Assembly: GCF_037126435.1 (NCBI RefSeq)
Contig: NZ_CP147020.1
Span: forward strand, 2,965,293-3,029,292
Length of the DNA stretch: 64,000 nt
DNA from: Bernardetia sp. ABR2-2B
GTDB lineage: Bacteria; Bacteroidota; Bacteroidia; Cytophagales; Bernardetiaceae
Direction of reading: 5' to 3'
Shown in pieces: positions 44,340 through 52,972 of the stretch. The translations under genes and the position numbers were made by a program. The notes beneath the pieces are model-generated. The model had not been told where the DNA came from. It saw only the letters and a program-made list of their open reading frames with translations, and did not search any database. Within the stretch, counting starts at the first letter, position 1; each line of letters opens with the position of its first letter.

Positions 44340-44777
44340 TTATTTAGGTACTAATACAAAATGTAAGACAGATTCTGGTTTATTATCAGTAGCAGGTTTA
44401 TTATAAATAATAGTTAATTTATCGCCAAAAACCGTAAAATCAACTGTATTTTCATCAAAATTAGCTTGAGATGGTTTTTTATTATTATCTAACGACCAAT
44501 TTCCAGAAATACTTGGTGCAAAGCTAAACTCTAGTCCTCCTGTCGTAATCATATAAGTAGTAGGCTGATCATCATTTTGATTAAGTTTGAGAGTAAAACC
44601 ATCTATCTCAAAAATTGGATTATTATCTACTGTGAGAGTGCTAATTTTCCAAGATTTAGCAATTTTTTTTACTAATGATTTCTGTGGTTCAGGTGGTTCA
44701 ATAATGCAAGAAGATTTTACTATAAATAAAATGCAAAACAATACTAGTAATAGGAAAGAGTTACGAAATATGTCCAT
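44340..44777 (-). CDS. Small lipoprotein, tandem duplicate 2
   Basis: 145 residues with a hydrophobic signal and Cys24 as likely lipid site (VKSSCIIEPP). The mature part reads as a lipocalin-like or Bacteroidota beta domain: KSWKISTLTVDNNPIFEIDG, FTLKLNQNDDQPTTYMITTG and GNWSLDNNKKPSQANFDENT. It matches the neighbour at 44924-45367 along the whole chain, so the two arose by tandem duplication. Residue changes are spread evenly and both frames are intact, so both copies seem functional. Function unknown. Confidence 0.72.
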   Translation of the reverse strand: MDIFRNSFLLLVLFCILFIVKSSCIIEPPEPQKSLVKKIAKSWKISTLTVDNNPIFEIDGFTLKLNQNDDQPTTYMITTGGLEFSFAPSISGNWSLDNNKKPSQANFDENTVDFTVFGDKLTIIYNKPATDNKPESVLHFVLVPK

Positions 44778-44836
44778 ACTTTTTTACTCTTTAAAGGATG
44801 AAATAATAAATATATAAATTACAAAATAAATTTCAT

Positions 44837-44885
44837 AAAAAAAGACTTTTCCTTATTCAAAAAATAAAGAAAAGTCTTTTTTTAT
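44837..44885 (-). terminator. Terminator of the second tandem lipoprotein gene
   Basis: The same AAAGACTTTTCC / AAGAAAAGTCTTT stem and T-run as the hairpin at 44287-44334. Confidence 0.85.
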
Positions 44886-44923
44886 AATCTATTTTCCTAA
44901 GAATACATTAGGAAAAATTTAAA

Positions 44924-45367
44924 TTATCTAGGTACAAGAGTAAACTGTACAACTGGCTCTGGCTTACCTTCAGCAGCAGCTTCGTTGTAACGAATTACAA
45001 GTTGAGTAGCTGATGCACTTACCAAAGTAACAGTAGAACCACTAAAAACAATTGAAGTAGGGTTCTCATTATCTGGAGCTAACGACCAGTTACCAGAAGT
45101 ATTTGGTGCAAAGTTATAAGCCAAACCACCTGTACTGATGCTGTATGTAGTAGGAGCATCAGCATTTTGGTTTAAAGTAAGATTAAAACCATCAATGTCT
45201 TCAGTAATAGCATTACCATCTACTGTAAGTGCGCTGATTTTCCAAGGTTGAGAGATTTGAGCTACTAAAGAATCTACATCATCAGTATCGTCCTCACACG
45301 TACATTTTACTAGAAATAAAGAACAAAATAATACTACTAAAAGAAAAGGGTTACGAAATGCGTTCAT
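44924..45367 (-). CDS. Small lipoprotein, tandem duplicate 1
   Basis: 147 residues. The signal region ends LVKCTCEDDTDD, with Cys22 or Cys24 as lipid site, then an acidic spacer and the same domain as the neighbouring copy: QPWKISALTVDGNAITEDID, GFNLTLNQNADAPTTYSIST, GNWSLAPDNENPTSIVFSGS and the closing VVQFTLVPR. Shared words include WKIS-LTVD, LNQN-D-PTTY and GNWSL. It is upstream of the other copy in the direction of transcription, each copy having its own terminator, so the pair is probably two separate transcripts. Confidence 0.72.
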   Translation of the reverse strand: MNAFRNPFLLVVLFCSLFLVKCTCEDDTDDVDSLVAQISQPWKISALTVDGNAITEDIDGFNLTLNQNADAPTTYSISTGGLAYNFAPNTSGNWSLAPDNENPTSIVFSGSTVTLVSASATQLVIRYNEAAAEGKPEPVVQFTLVPR

Positions 45368-45595
45368 AAATTCAGGATTTAAGAGTTGAGATTGAGTTAA
45401 AATTTAAAATCAAATTTAAGTTAAGATTAAAGCAAAAGTTTAGTCATTAATTTTAATTTTCGATTATATATTTTTAATGACAATTTTCATTCAAAATTAA
45501 TAATCATTAAAGATAGTGCGAATTTTTGAATTTCTAAAAAAAAGCGAATGAAAAAAACAAAAAGTTGTTATAAATACATATATATTTTCACAAAT

Positions 45596-46264
45596 TTAAG
45601 GTTTTAAGTTCTGAATATCAATGATTTGCGAACAAAAATGATATTCAGATTCTTGATTTGATGCAATAATAAGTGTTTTTTTATTAATAATGGTATTCAT
45701 TTCTTGCAAATACCATTTACTATTTTGTTTATCAAGATTAGAAGTAGGTTCGTCTAAGAATACTATTTTGGCATCAGAATAAATAGCTAAAGCCAACTTT
45801 AGTTTTTGTTTCATTCCTGAAGAGAAAAAACGAATTGTTTTACTTCTCGTGTTAGAAAAACCTAACTTTTCGATTATTTCTTCTATCTCTATATCAAAAG
45901 ATTTAAAAGATTGATGAAATTTGAGCTGTTCTAAGAGTGTAAATTCTTCTATCAATTCGGTATAAGGAGCTGCCCAAGAAATATAAGACTGCCAATCTTC
46001 TTTTTGAATATTTTTTTTATTCGATTCAGCATTATCTTTAGCATCAAGAGAATAAATTAACTTTCCTTCTGATAAAGGCAAGTATCCAATAAGCGTTTTG
46101 ATAAGAGTTGATTTACCACTCCCATTATTCCCTACGATAGCTGTGGGTTCTTTGCTGCAAAAACGACAAGAAAGATTTCGAAAAATCCATTCTCTTTCGA
46201 ATCTTTTTCCCATATTTTGTGCAGAAATAGAAACAGCAGTTTCTTGTTTTGAAGAAGAAATCAA
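45596..46264 (-). CDS. ABC transporter ATP-binding protein (TTG start)
   Basis: 222-residue ATPase subunit. Walker A GNNGSGKST (residues 45-53), signature FFSSGMKQKLKLALA, Walker B KIVFLDEPTSNLD and a short H-loop region (LIIASNQESEYH) are visible; Asn replaces the usual His after the H-loop Ser. The start is a TTG at 46264; the first in-frame ATG (residue 18) would cut off the beta strand before the Walker A site (SISAQNMGKRFERE). No membrane subunit is adjacent, so the partner is encoded elsewhere. The short form and FRNLSCRFCSKEPTAIVGNN opening resemble CcmA-like heme-export or lipoprotein-release ATPases. It begins 11 bases after the rhodanese stop, so the two are an operon. Confidence 0.82.
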   Translation of the reverse strand: MISSSKQETAVSISAQNMGKRFEREWIFRNLSCRFCSKEPTAIVGNNGSGKSTLIKTLIGYLPLSEGKLIYSLDAKDNAESNKKNIQKEDWQSYISWAAPYTELIEEFTLLEQLKFHQSFKSFDIEIEEIIEKLGFSNTRSKTIRFFSSGMKQKLKLALAIYSDAKIVFLDEPTSNLDKQNSKWYLQEMNTIINKKTLIIASNQESEYHFCSQIIDIQNLKP

Positions 46265-46275
46265 AATACTTTTTT

Positions 46276-46575
46276 TTAAGATAACTTTTTATAACCATCT
46301 GCACCTTGTAAAAGATTCCTTACATTTTTGAAACCTTTAGAAAGCAAAAAGTTTTTAGCTGTTGCGCTTCGTCCTCCTGCTTTACAATGTACAATGACTT
46401 CTTTTTCTTTCCAGTCTTCCAACTCTTCTAGGCGTGTAGGAAGTTCTCCCAAAGGAATGAGTTTGCCGTCAAGATTATATTCATCATATTCAAACTCTTC
46501 TCTGACATCTAAAAGATGTATTTGTGTTCCTTCGTCTTTAAGAGTTTTTAGCTCTTGTGGTGTAATGTCGTTCAT
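46276..46575 (-). CDS. Single-domain rhodanese
   Basis: 99 residues, a lone rhodanese domain. The sulfur-accepting loop is IVHCKAGGRSATA (Cys64) and the opening LLDVREEFEYDEYNLDG is typical of the GlpE/PspE-like group. NLLQGADGYKKLS closes the domain. It moves sulfane sulfur between small thiols or proteins; its target is not known. It is the first gene of a two-gene unit with the ABC ATPase 11 bases downstream. Confidence 0.93.
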   Translation of the reverse strand: MNDITPQELKTLKDEGTQIHLLDVREEFEYDEYNLDGKLIPLGELPTRLEELEDWKEKEVIVHCKAGGRSATAKNFLLSKGFKNVRNLLQGADGYKKLS

Positions 46576-46691
46576 TTATATTATATAATAAATAATTTGA
46601 AATTGAATTCTATGCAAAGTTACATAATTCATAGGTTAATCGCACCTAATTTGAGTGTTTTGTAGTGAAAAGATACGTCTTTTACTAAAGG

Positions 46692-46811
46692 TTATCACGG
46701 TTATTTTTGTATAACAGTCTTCCAGACTGTTGGATAGGATAGGATAGGATAAAATACTACTTTTTATGTTCAGACGAGATGTCTGAACTACCTTAATACA
46801 AACCGTGATAA
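46692..46811. mobile_element. MITE-like element with 11-bp inverted ends and GGATA repeats
   Basis: 120 bp with perfect inverted ends TTATCACGGTT / AACCGTGATAA. Inside are two small palindromes (ACAGTCT-tcc-AGACTGT, and TTCAGAC...GTCTGAA) and four head-to-tail GGATA units at 46732-46751. No reading frame. The only copy in the window. Confidence 0.6.
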
Positions 46812-46995
46812 GGTTTACTATTCAATAAAAAAATGGAGAAAATATATTTCTCTGCAAATTTCAGAATTTCATCCTTAGGAGTAGAAATTAAATAAATTGA
46901 CACTTTTAATTATATAATTAACTAGTAGTCAAAAGCTTAATTCGTAATTCGTAATCTTTAATTCGTAATTGTTCCTTATTCTCTTTAGGTAAAAA
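46812..46995. other. Non-coding stretch with degenerate TTCGTAAT repeats
   Basis: AT-rich, no gene. At 46938-46970 TAATTCGTAATTCGTAATC and TTAATTCGTAATTG repeat the word AATTCGTAAT three times. The rest is unremarkable. Confidence 0.5.
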
Positions 46996-47037
46996 CAAAA
47001 AATCCAATGAAAATAATATTTCCATTGGATTTTTTGA
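46996..47037 (-). terminator. Terminator of the lipoprotein gene at 47053
   Basis: On the minus strand AATCCAATGGAAAT, loop, and its complement TTTTCATTGGATT followed by T-run. Confidence 0.85.
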
Positions 47038-47052
47038 AGTGAAAATTTTAGC

Positions 47053-47730
47053 TTAAAAAATTTCATCTTTCTTTAACCCTATAAATGTCATGACAGGATT
47101 TTTACAAACGATTGTACCTTTTATGGGAACTAGATTTTTACCGTCATGAGTTTCTGCTGTATTTTTTCCACCCATTGCATCTATCTCAAATTTTACTTCT
47201 TCATCAGAAAAAGAAACAACTTTAAGAGTTCCTGTTTTTACAACAGTTATTTCCATACCCATTGGGTTACTGTCAGTAGCTTCTCCAGTAGTAACTATTT
47301 GAAGTGTTGGTGCTACTTTACCTTCTTTTCCTACGTCTTCAAAATTGATTACCATTGACTCTTTCAATGCGCTTTTATCTCCAGAAATACCAAACTGTAT
47401 TGCATTTCCTTTTCCATCTTCTGTTTGAGCTGATAGCATACTAGCAATAAGAACATCCTTGCTTTCTTTACCATTAGAGGTAATTTGAAAAACGGGCTGC
47501 TTGATTTTATTACTCATACTTTCGCCATCTATAGTAAAATCTAACTGACCAGAAGAATTTTCAGCATTGCTCATGTTAGAAGTTTCGACATCTGTTCCCA
47601 TAGCAGCTCCAGCTAGTTCTTCAGCAATAGTTTCATTGATTTTGTCTTCTACATACTTTTTAGGATTACAAGAAACTAAAGTAAGAAAGAAAAGTGATAC
47701 AACCGAGTAGGTTAAAAATTGAGTTTTCAT
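47053..47730 (-). CDS. Hypothetical lipoprotein
   Basis: 225 residues, lipobox LTLVSC (Cys21), then CNPKKYVEDKINETIAEELA, a helical linker, and a beta-rich C-terminal domain (QLDFTIDGESMSNKIKQPVF ... NPMGMEITVVKTGTLKVVSF). The helical motif 'VEDKINETIAEE' after the lipid site recurs in Bacteroidota lipoproteins, but I do not recognise the family. Single gene with its own terminator, upstream of it in transcription the DUF4412 gene. Confidence 0.68.
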   Translation of the reverse strand: MKTQFLTYSVVSLFFLTLVSCNPKKYVEDKINETIAEELAGAAMGTDVETSNMSNAENSSGQLDFTIDGESMSNKIKQPVFQITSNGKESKDVLIASMLSAQTEDGKGNAIQFGISGDKSALKESMVINFEDVGKEGKVAPTLQIVTTGEATDSNPMGMEITVVKTGTLKVVSFSDEEVKFEIDAMGGKNTAETHDGKNLVPIKGTIVCKNPVMTFIGLKKDEIF

Positions 47731-47796
47731 TAGATTATTTTTTTAATAAATGAGTAGTTTATTTTTTGATTGCTCTGATAAAGTAATAGTAATTTA

Positions 47797-47835
47797 TAAA
47801 AAAAGTGAGCAAAAGTAAAACCTAAGCTCACTTTG
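47797..47835 (-). terminator. Terminator of the DUF4412 gene
   Basis: On the minus strand AAAGTGAGC, loop of about 15 bases, GCTCACTTT-like complement with T7. Confidence 0.65.
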
Positions 47836-47892
47836 ATACAAACTACTCTATCAGAAAGAGATAAATTTGGTGTTTTAGAGAGTATGAAATTT

Positions 47893-48900
47893 CTATTTCT
47901 TGTTTCCCATATTCATGAGTCCAGACATGTCCATTACTTTATAACCATTCATGTCAATGCTTGAATTTTGGTTTTCGTTTATTTCTGTAACAACCATTTT
48001 CATTTTTTCTCCTGTTTCCTTATTTACAGATTCCATTTCCATCGTAAACTCTAAAGGAACAGCCATCAATTGATTTTTCTCTTTCTTATCCTGCATAAAC
48101 ATACCTGCAAAAGCTTTGAACTGAGAAATTTTTACTTGTTTGGTTGTCCAAGAAGTAGCTTTCATTTCGTCATTTTCCATTATGGTTTCAGAACACGTAT
48201 AACCCAAAATATTTTTTGTACGCCCTGTACGAGTAATTTTGAGGTCTTTCATAGCCTCTTCAGGGTTTTGTTCTTGCTCTTGTGCCTGTTCATAATCTTC
48301 AATATTTGGTATTTTCATCGCAACTGCTTGATTTTGGTCTTCCATAATTGTAATCATGGCTTGTTGTGCGCCATCAACAATTATTTTTGCTTGTGGAGCT
48401 TTACTTTCTCCGTCTTTAGTAGCTTCAATCATTTCCATTGCCATGTAATTAGGGTCTGCAGAGTTATAATAACGCATAAACATATCACCATCTTTTTTTC
48501 CATTCTTTTTGTACATCTGTGTATGCATCATAAAATTAGAATTGAAATTATAGCTAGATTTTATATCTATTTTTTCGCCATTTCCTCCTCCTAAAAGATT
48601 ATCTAAAAAACCTGTATCTGCGTTTTGCTCTTGCACTTGTGTTGATTGATTCGAATTATTGTCAGAATCGGTATCGTTGTTTTCCTCTTCTTTCTTCTTC
48701 TTTTTCTTCTTGCGTTTGAAAAGCCCTTCAATGGCATCTAAACCTTCATCCAGCTTTCTATCGATTTTGTTATCAATACGATTATTTGTTTTGTTTTTTG
48801 CTTTCTGTTTTGTCCTTTCTACTGTTTGGTTTTGTGCCATTGCTTCAAGAGTAGCAAAAGAAAAAACACTTAGTAGAGCAATTAAAAAATAAGTTTTCAT
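47893..48900 (-). CDS. DUF4412-family exported protein
   Basis: 335 residues. The signal peptide ends MAQNQ at about residue 23. A basic, low-complexity linker follows (TKQKAKNKTNNRIDNKIDRK, then KKKKKKKEEENNDTDSDNNS). The C-terminal domain (about 115-325) fits DUF4412, with SYNFNSNFMMHTQMYKKNGK, MKIPNIEDYEQAQEQEQNPE, TRTGRTKNILGYTCSETIME and SWTTKQVKISQFKAFAGM; the 'G-Y-x-C' turn and 'W-T-x' pair are typical. Function unknown; family members are envelope proteins. Single gene. Confidence 0.78.
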   Translation of the reverse strand: MKTYFLIALLSVFSFATLEAMAQNQTVERTKQKAKNKTNNRIDNKIDRKLDEGLDAIEGLFKRKKKKKKKEEENNDTDSDNNSNQSTQVQEQNADTGFLDNLLGGGNGEKIDIKSSYNFNSNFMMHTQMYKKNGKKDGDMFMRYYNSADPNYMAMEMIEATKDGESKAPQAKIIVDGAQQAMITIMEDQNQAVAMKIPNIEDYEQAQEQEQNPEEAMKDLKITRTGRTKNILGYTCSETIMENDEMKATSWTTKQVKISQFKAFAGMFMQDKKEKNQLMAVPLEFTMEMESVNKETGEKMKMVVTEINENQNSSIDMNGYKVMDMSGLMNMGNKK

Positions 48901-49080
48901 GTTTAGTTTGTTTTAAAATTGATTAGAGTAGTAGTGATTTGAAATAAAAACAATAATTAAACCTAAATAAATACTTAGTCAATTAGTGCCTTCACTACTA
49001 CATACAAAAAACAACGTACAAACTAGCTCATAAAAACTTATTTTTTTTAGAAAATAGAATAAAAATTAAATCTTACTGAC

Positions 49081-49497
49081 TTAATATCTCTCCAAATAAA
49101 GTGTATCAAAGCCTGTAAATGAACTATCTCTGCGCTGCAAAACTAGATTTTTTGTATCAAGAGTTAATACTTTGAAAAACAAAGTATCTTCTTGCATTAA
49201 CGAATTAGAATAAGGCAAAAGTAATATAGAATCTTCAAATATCCAGTTTCGATAGGTTGCTTGTCCGTATTGTGTAGCTTGTCGGAACAAAAAAGTTGTG
49301 TCTTCTACATTAATAGTTATAGGAAACTTTTCTACAACAGAATCATCCACTCCATTCTTGCCAATTAAACGAACCAGTTTCCAATCTCCTTCAAATTTTT
49401 GGGCAAACTCATTATCTGTTTTTTCAGAACTACTCTGACAAGAGCATAAAAACATAAGTAAGATAGGAAAGAGTAAGGATAGCTTTATAATTTTCAT
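49081..49497 (-). CDS. Small hypothetical lipoprotein
   Basis: 138 residues starting at the ATG at 49497 (a longer start at 49530 is less likely). The lipid site is in MFLCSCQSSS (Cys20). The mature part has the pattern of lipocalin-like stress domains: KFEGDWKLVRLIGKNGVDDS, TFLFRQATQYGQATYRNWIF and TLDTKNLVLQRRDSSFTGFD. This short 'G-D-W-K-L' opening recurs in several unrelated small lipoproteins in the window. Function unknown. Confidence 0.65.
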   Translation of the reverse strand: MKIIKLSLLFPILLMFLCSCQSSSEKTDNEFAQKFEGDWKLVRLIGKNGVDDSVVEKFPITINVEDTTFLFRQATQYGQATYRNWIFEDSILLLPYSNSLMQEDTLFFKVLTLDTKNLVLQRRDSSFTGFDTLYLERY

Positions 49498-49601
49498 TTT
49501 GTTAGTGATTTTATTTTTTAATGATTTCAATTTATTTATTTTACAAAACTAAATACTTTATTATGGTAATGTCCATACCATTAAATATTTTTCAGATAGA
49601 C

Positions 49602-49689
49602 AGGTCAGCTACAAAGTACAAACTAACTAGTGAAACTAAAATAGAAGAAATAAAATGACTACAAACGGTCTATTCTACGAGACTGACCT
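49602..49689. mobile_element. Family 2 palindromic element, copy 3
   Basis: 88 bp, ends AGGTCAG / CTGACCT (7 bp), inner segment GACTACAAACGGTCTATTCT matching copies 1 and 2. It is the most diverged copy. Confidence 0.7.
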
Positions 49690-49878
49690 AATATTACAAT
49701 TATCAAAATATCTAGTAGCATGAAGAGAAATAGTAAATGAGAGCTAAAACATTGATAGATAATAATTTATACTTATCGAAAAAAATTGTTTCTAAAGAAT
49801 AAGATTTGTATTTTTTGGAATAAAAAAATGAAGTAACTTTAAGCCAAAATTTAAACACACCTAACCCACACGTTCGAT

Positions 49879-51315
49879 ATGACAGATAAAGATAAAGAAC
49901 ATTTAGACCAAGGCGCAAAATTTTATAAAGATGTCCTTGGCTCACTCAACAATGCAGCAGCTCTAACAAAGCATCCAAAAGGCTTATTAGAACAAATCAT
50001 TGTTCCGAATAGTGTCTATGAAATGAGTTTTCCTCTTCACTTAGATAACGGAGATTATCAAGTAATAAAGGCGTGGAGAGTTCAGCATTCACACCACAAA
50101 CTTCCAGTAAAAGGAGGTATTCGTTTTGCCGAAGCTGTAAATGCAGACGAAGTAAAAGCACTTGCAACACTTATGTCTTTTAAGTGTGCGCTCGTAAATG
50201 TTCCTTTTGGTGGAGCTAAAGGAGGAGTAAAAATTAATCCTAAGAAATATACTGCTCGTCAGTTAGAAACAATTACACGTCGTTATACGACAGAGCTTGT
50301 CAAAAAAGAAATGATAGGTCCTTCTATTGACGTTCCTGCACCAGATTATGGAACAGGAGCAAGAGAAATGGCTTGGATTGCTGATACGTATTCTCTTCTT
50401 CGTCCTGGAATTAATGCACTCGGCTGTGTAACAGGAAAGCCCCTTTCTATGCACGGAATACGTGGGCGTACGGAAGCAACAGGATTGGGAGTAATTTATG
50501 GTATTCGTGAAGCGATGAGTATTGCTGAAGATATGAAAGAGCTAGGTTTAGAAGCTGGATTGGCAGGAAAAACTGTTATTGTACAAGGTTTTGGTAATGT
50601 TGGTTATCATGCTGCTCTTTATGCACAACAAGAAGGAGCAATCATTGTCGGAATTGCTGAATATGAAGGTGGAGTATATAATAAAGATGGTTTTGATGTG
50701 GAAGATTTGTTCCGTCATCGTAAAGAAACAGGTTCTCTTATGGGTTATCCAAAGGCACAAGAAGTAAAGCCAAGTAATCAACTTATGGAGTTTGAATGTG
50801 ATGTTTTGATTCCTGCTGCATTAGAAAATCAAATTACGGAAGAAAATGCACCAAGAATAAAAGCTAAAGTAATTGGAGAAGGGGCAAACGGTCCTATAAC
50901 TAGAGAAGCAGAAGCAATTTTGTTAGGCAAAGGAAAAATGATTTTACCTGATTTTTACCTTAATGCTGGTGGTGTTACAGTTTCTTATTTGGAATGGCTC
51001 AAAAATCTTTCTCGTGTTTCTTTTGGTAAAATAACAAAACGTTATGACCAAATGGAAAATACTCGTATCATTCAGGCCATTGAAGGAGCAACAGGAAAAG
51101 GAGTAGGTGATGACCTTCGTAAAATGATTATGCGTGGTGCTGATGAGCGTGATTTAGTAAACTCTGCTTTAGAAGAAACAATGATTACTTCCTACCATCA
51201 AGTAAGAGAAACCTTTAAAAACTATAAAGACGTGCAAAGTTTGCGTAATGCAGCCTTCATTACTTCAATTGATAAAATTGCAATCGCTTATATGGAAGCT
51301 GGAATTTTTCCTTGA
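49879..51315 (+). CDS. gdhA: Glutamate dehydrogenase
   Basis: Interconverts glutamate and 2-oxoglutarate plus ammonia. 478 residues of the Glu/Leu/Phe/Val dehydrogenase family, in the short hexameric class. The substrate-binding KGGIRFAEAVNADEVKALAT and the catalytic lysine in VPFGGAKGGVKI (Lys114) are intact, as is the Rossmann segment KTVIVQGFGNVGYHAALYAQ. The long C-terminus (LRKMIMRGADERDLVNSALE) is normal. NAD or NADP use cannot be settled by eye. It is immediately followed by a terminator and the putative replication origin. Confidence 0.92.
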   Translation: MTDKDKEHLDQGAKFYKDVLGSLNNAAALTKHPKGLLEQIIVPNSVYEMSFPLHLDNGDYQVIKAWRVQHSHHKLPVKGGIRFAEAVNADEVKALATLMSFKCALVNVPFGGAKGGVKINPKKYTARQLETITRRYTTELVKKEMIGPSIDVPAPDYGTGAREMAWIADTYSLLRPGINALGCVTGKPLSMHGIRGRTEATGLGVIYGIREAMSIAEDMKELGLEAGLAGKTVIVQGFGNVGYHAALYAQQEGAIIVGIAEYEGGVYNKDGFDVEDLFRHRKETGSLMGYPKAQEVKPSNQLMEFECDVLIPAALENQITEENAPRIKAKVIGEGANGPITREAEAILLGKGKMILPDFYLNAGGVTVSYLEWLKNLSRVSFGKITKRYDQMENTRIIQAIEGATGKGVGDDLRKMIMRGADERDLVNSALEETMITSYHQVRETFKNYKDVQSLRNAAFITSIDKIAIAYMEAGIFP

Positions 51316-51395
51316 TTTAAGTCAAACAGTCAAAGTAAAAAACAACTCAAACTTTGCAAATCAAAGTATAAAGTTATTTTTTATAGAATTTATAC

Positions 51396-51430
51396 AAAAC
51401 CATTTCTTCTTAGGAGGGAATGGTTTTTTG
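51396..51430 (+). terminator. gdhA terminator
   Basis: AAACCATT-TC ... GG-GAATGGTTTTTT hairpin, 80 bases after the gdhA stop, directly before the DnaA-box cluster. Confidence 0.7.
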
Positions 51431-51457
51431 TTTGCTTTTAGCTCCAAAAACCAAATT

Positions 51458-52152
51458 TTATACACAATTTTTCGACTTATCCACATTTTGAATAAAGTTA
51501 TCCACATTGTTAGCCTTATTTTCTACTTTTTATCATTTTATTCTTTAAAAATCTAGACTTAACACGTTATTCACACAAGAAATCCAAATATAATTTGATA
51601 TTTATTTCACTTATCCACATTTTAACAAAAGTTATTAACAATTATATTTTTATTTCTAATTTTTTCGGTTGTAATTTCAAAAGGCTATTAAAATTTGCAG
51701 AGTTATCCACATATCAACATTATACTGTGGATAACTTTTTAGTTTTTAACTATTTCTCTTCCAAAAATTGCTAGTTATCCCCTTTTTGCACACTTATACA
51801 CAATTTGTGTGAATATGTGTGTATAAGCTCTACATCGATTGTGTGTAACTTATTGGTAACATTACTTACCAACAGGTGTGGATAACGTTACCAACAGTAA
51901 GTTTATGGTTATCAACAGCTTATCCACAATGTGAGTAAAAAGTGTCTATCAAATGTTGATAGTGTGGAAAAGTACATTAAAATATTGACAATCAACACTT
52001 TAAATTGTTTATAACTCTTAAAAAACTGTTGATAAACTTTATTTTTATGTGAATAACGTGTTGATAACTAGACTTATCCACTTATTAACACTATAATAGT
52101 AATAGTAAGGGTTTTTAAAGAGAGAATTTCTTATTATTTAGTGTGTGGAAAA
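51458..52152. other. oriC: Putative chromosomal replication origin (oriC) with a cluster of DnaA boxes
   Basis: No coding frame in about 980 bases between gdhA and a small lipoprotein gene. It contains at least twelve TTATNCACA boxes. Seven are exactly TTATCCACA: plus strand at 51477, 51498, 51611, 51703 and 51920; minus strand at 51726 and 51877. Variants are TTATACACA at 51458, 51794 and (minus) 51818, and TTATTCACA at 51567 and (minus) 52048. Further one-mismatch sites are TTATCCACT at 52074 and TTTTCCACA on the minus strand at 51963 and 52144. The flank 52090-52290 is very AT-rich and could be the unwinding element. DnaA binding at such clusters opens the duplex. dnaA is not in the window, which is not unusual outside Gammaproteobacteria. 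Confidence 0.8.
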
Positions 52153-52294
52153 GTTTTGATTTTGAGAAGAAAATTTTTTTTTGAAATGAATTTGAAAATT
52201 ATTTCATTTTTGTTTCTGATATAATTGCAGCAACTTATATTAAAGTTTCGTGGAGAAAGTAATAAATGTTATCAAACCTTAAAATTGTTTTTCT

Positions 52295-52762
52295 ATGCTG
52301 TACTATAAAATGATTTTGAATATTTTGATTCTCTTTTTGTGTACTAGTTGTTGTACTTGTAGTGATGATTGTAGTGGAGATGTTTCACCTTTTTATATAA
52401 GTGTAAAAGATAAAGTTACTGGAGAAGATGCTGTAATTAAATATAATATCAAAGAAGAAGAAGTTTTCTTGATAGATGATATGGGAAATAATATTGAACA
52501 ACTTATTTATATTACAAGAGACTCTTCTAATGCTTTTATTTCTTTATTTGTGAATGGATATGGTAGTTTTGAGAAAAAAGAAATTACTCTAAAACTAGAT
52601 ACTTTAGAAATAGGAAAATTCACTATTTCTACAAAGCCACGAAAAGAAAGCTATTGTTGTATTTCAAAAGAGTTAGATATTTTTGAACCTATTACACCTT
52701 CAATACAAATAACAAAAAGACCACAAGAACGCAGACAACCTTTTTATGAAGTTCAATTCTGA
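52295..52762 (+). CDS. Small cysteine-rich lipoprotein
   Basis: 155 residues. A hydrophobic signal leads to FLCTSCCTCSDDCSGDVSP, with a lipobox-like L-C-T-S-C and several more Cys. The rest is beta-rich (PFYISVKDKVTGEDAVIKYN, IKEEEVFLIDDMGNNIEQLI, EITLKLDTLEIGKFTISTKP), with KESYCCISKELD as a second Cys pair that could form disulfides. I do not recognise the family. An internal ATG at 52310 is an alternative start. It is the first gene to the right of the DnaA-box cluster. Confidence 0.65.
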   Translation: MLYYKMILNILILFLCTSCCTCSDDCSGDVSPFYISVKDKVTGEDAVIKYNIKEEEVFLIDDMGNNIEQLIYITRDSSNAFISLFVNGYGSFEKKEITLKLDTLEIGKFTISTKPRKESYCCISKELDIFEPITPSIQITKRPQERRQPFYEVQF

Positions 52763-52972
52763 TAAGAAACTATAGCATAGCATTCAAAAAAGTTCCATTT
52801 CGATAAAATTTTCTTTTATTCAGAATAGAAATAAATAAGAACAAAATATATAAATAATTGATAATTATGGAATTAATAAATAAGTAGTTGGGTTAAGAGG
52901 TAGTTAATTTAATCAAATAAAAATGAAAAAATTAGCTTCTAATTAAATCCTATCAACTTAACTATTATTATT

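Noticed and set aside
48070-48594. Open frame of 174 codons on the plus strand within the DUF4412 gene
   Set aside because: Antisense to a good coding frame; the product is a Phe/Ile/His/Cys-rich string typical of shadow frames.
51458-52152. Iterons of a plasmid replicon
   Set aside because: The boxes match the DnaA consensus, spacing is irregular and there is no rep gene nearby; a chromosomal origin fits better.
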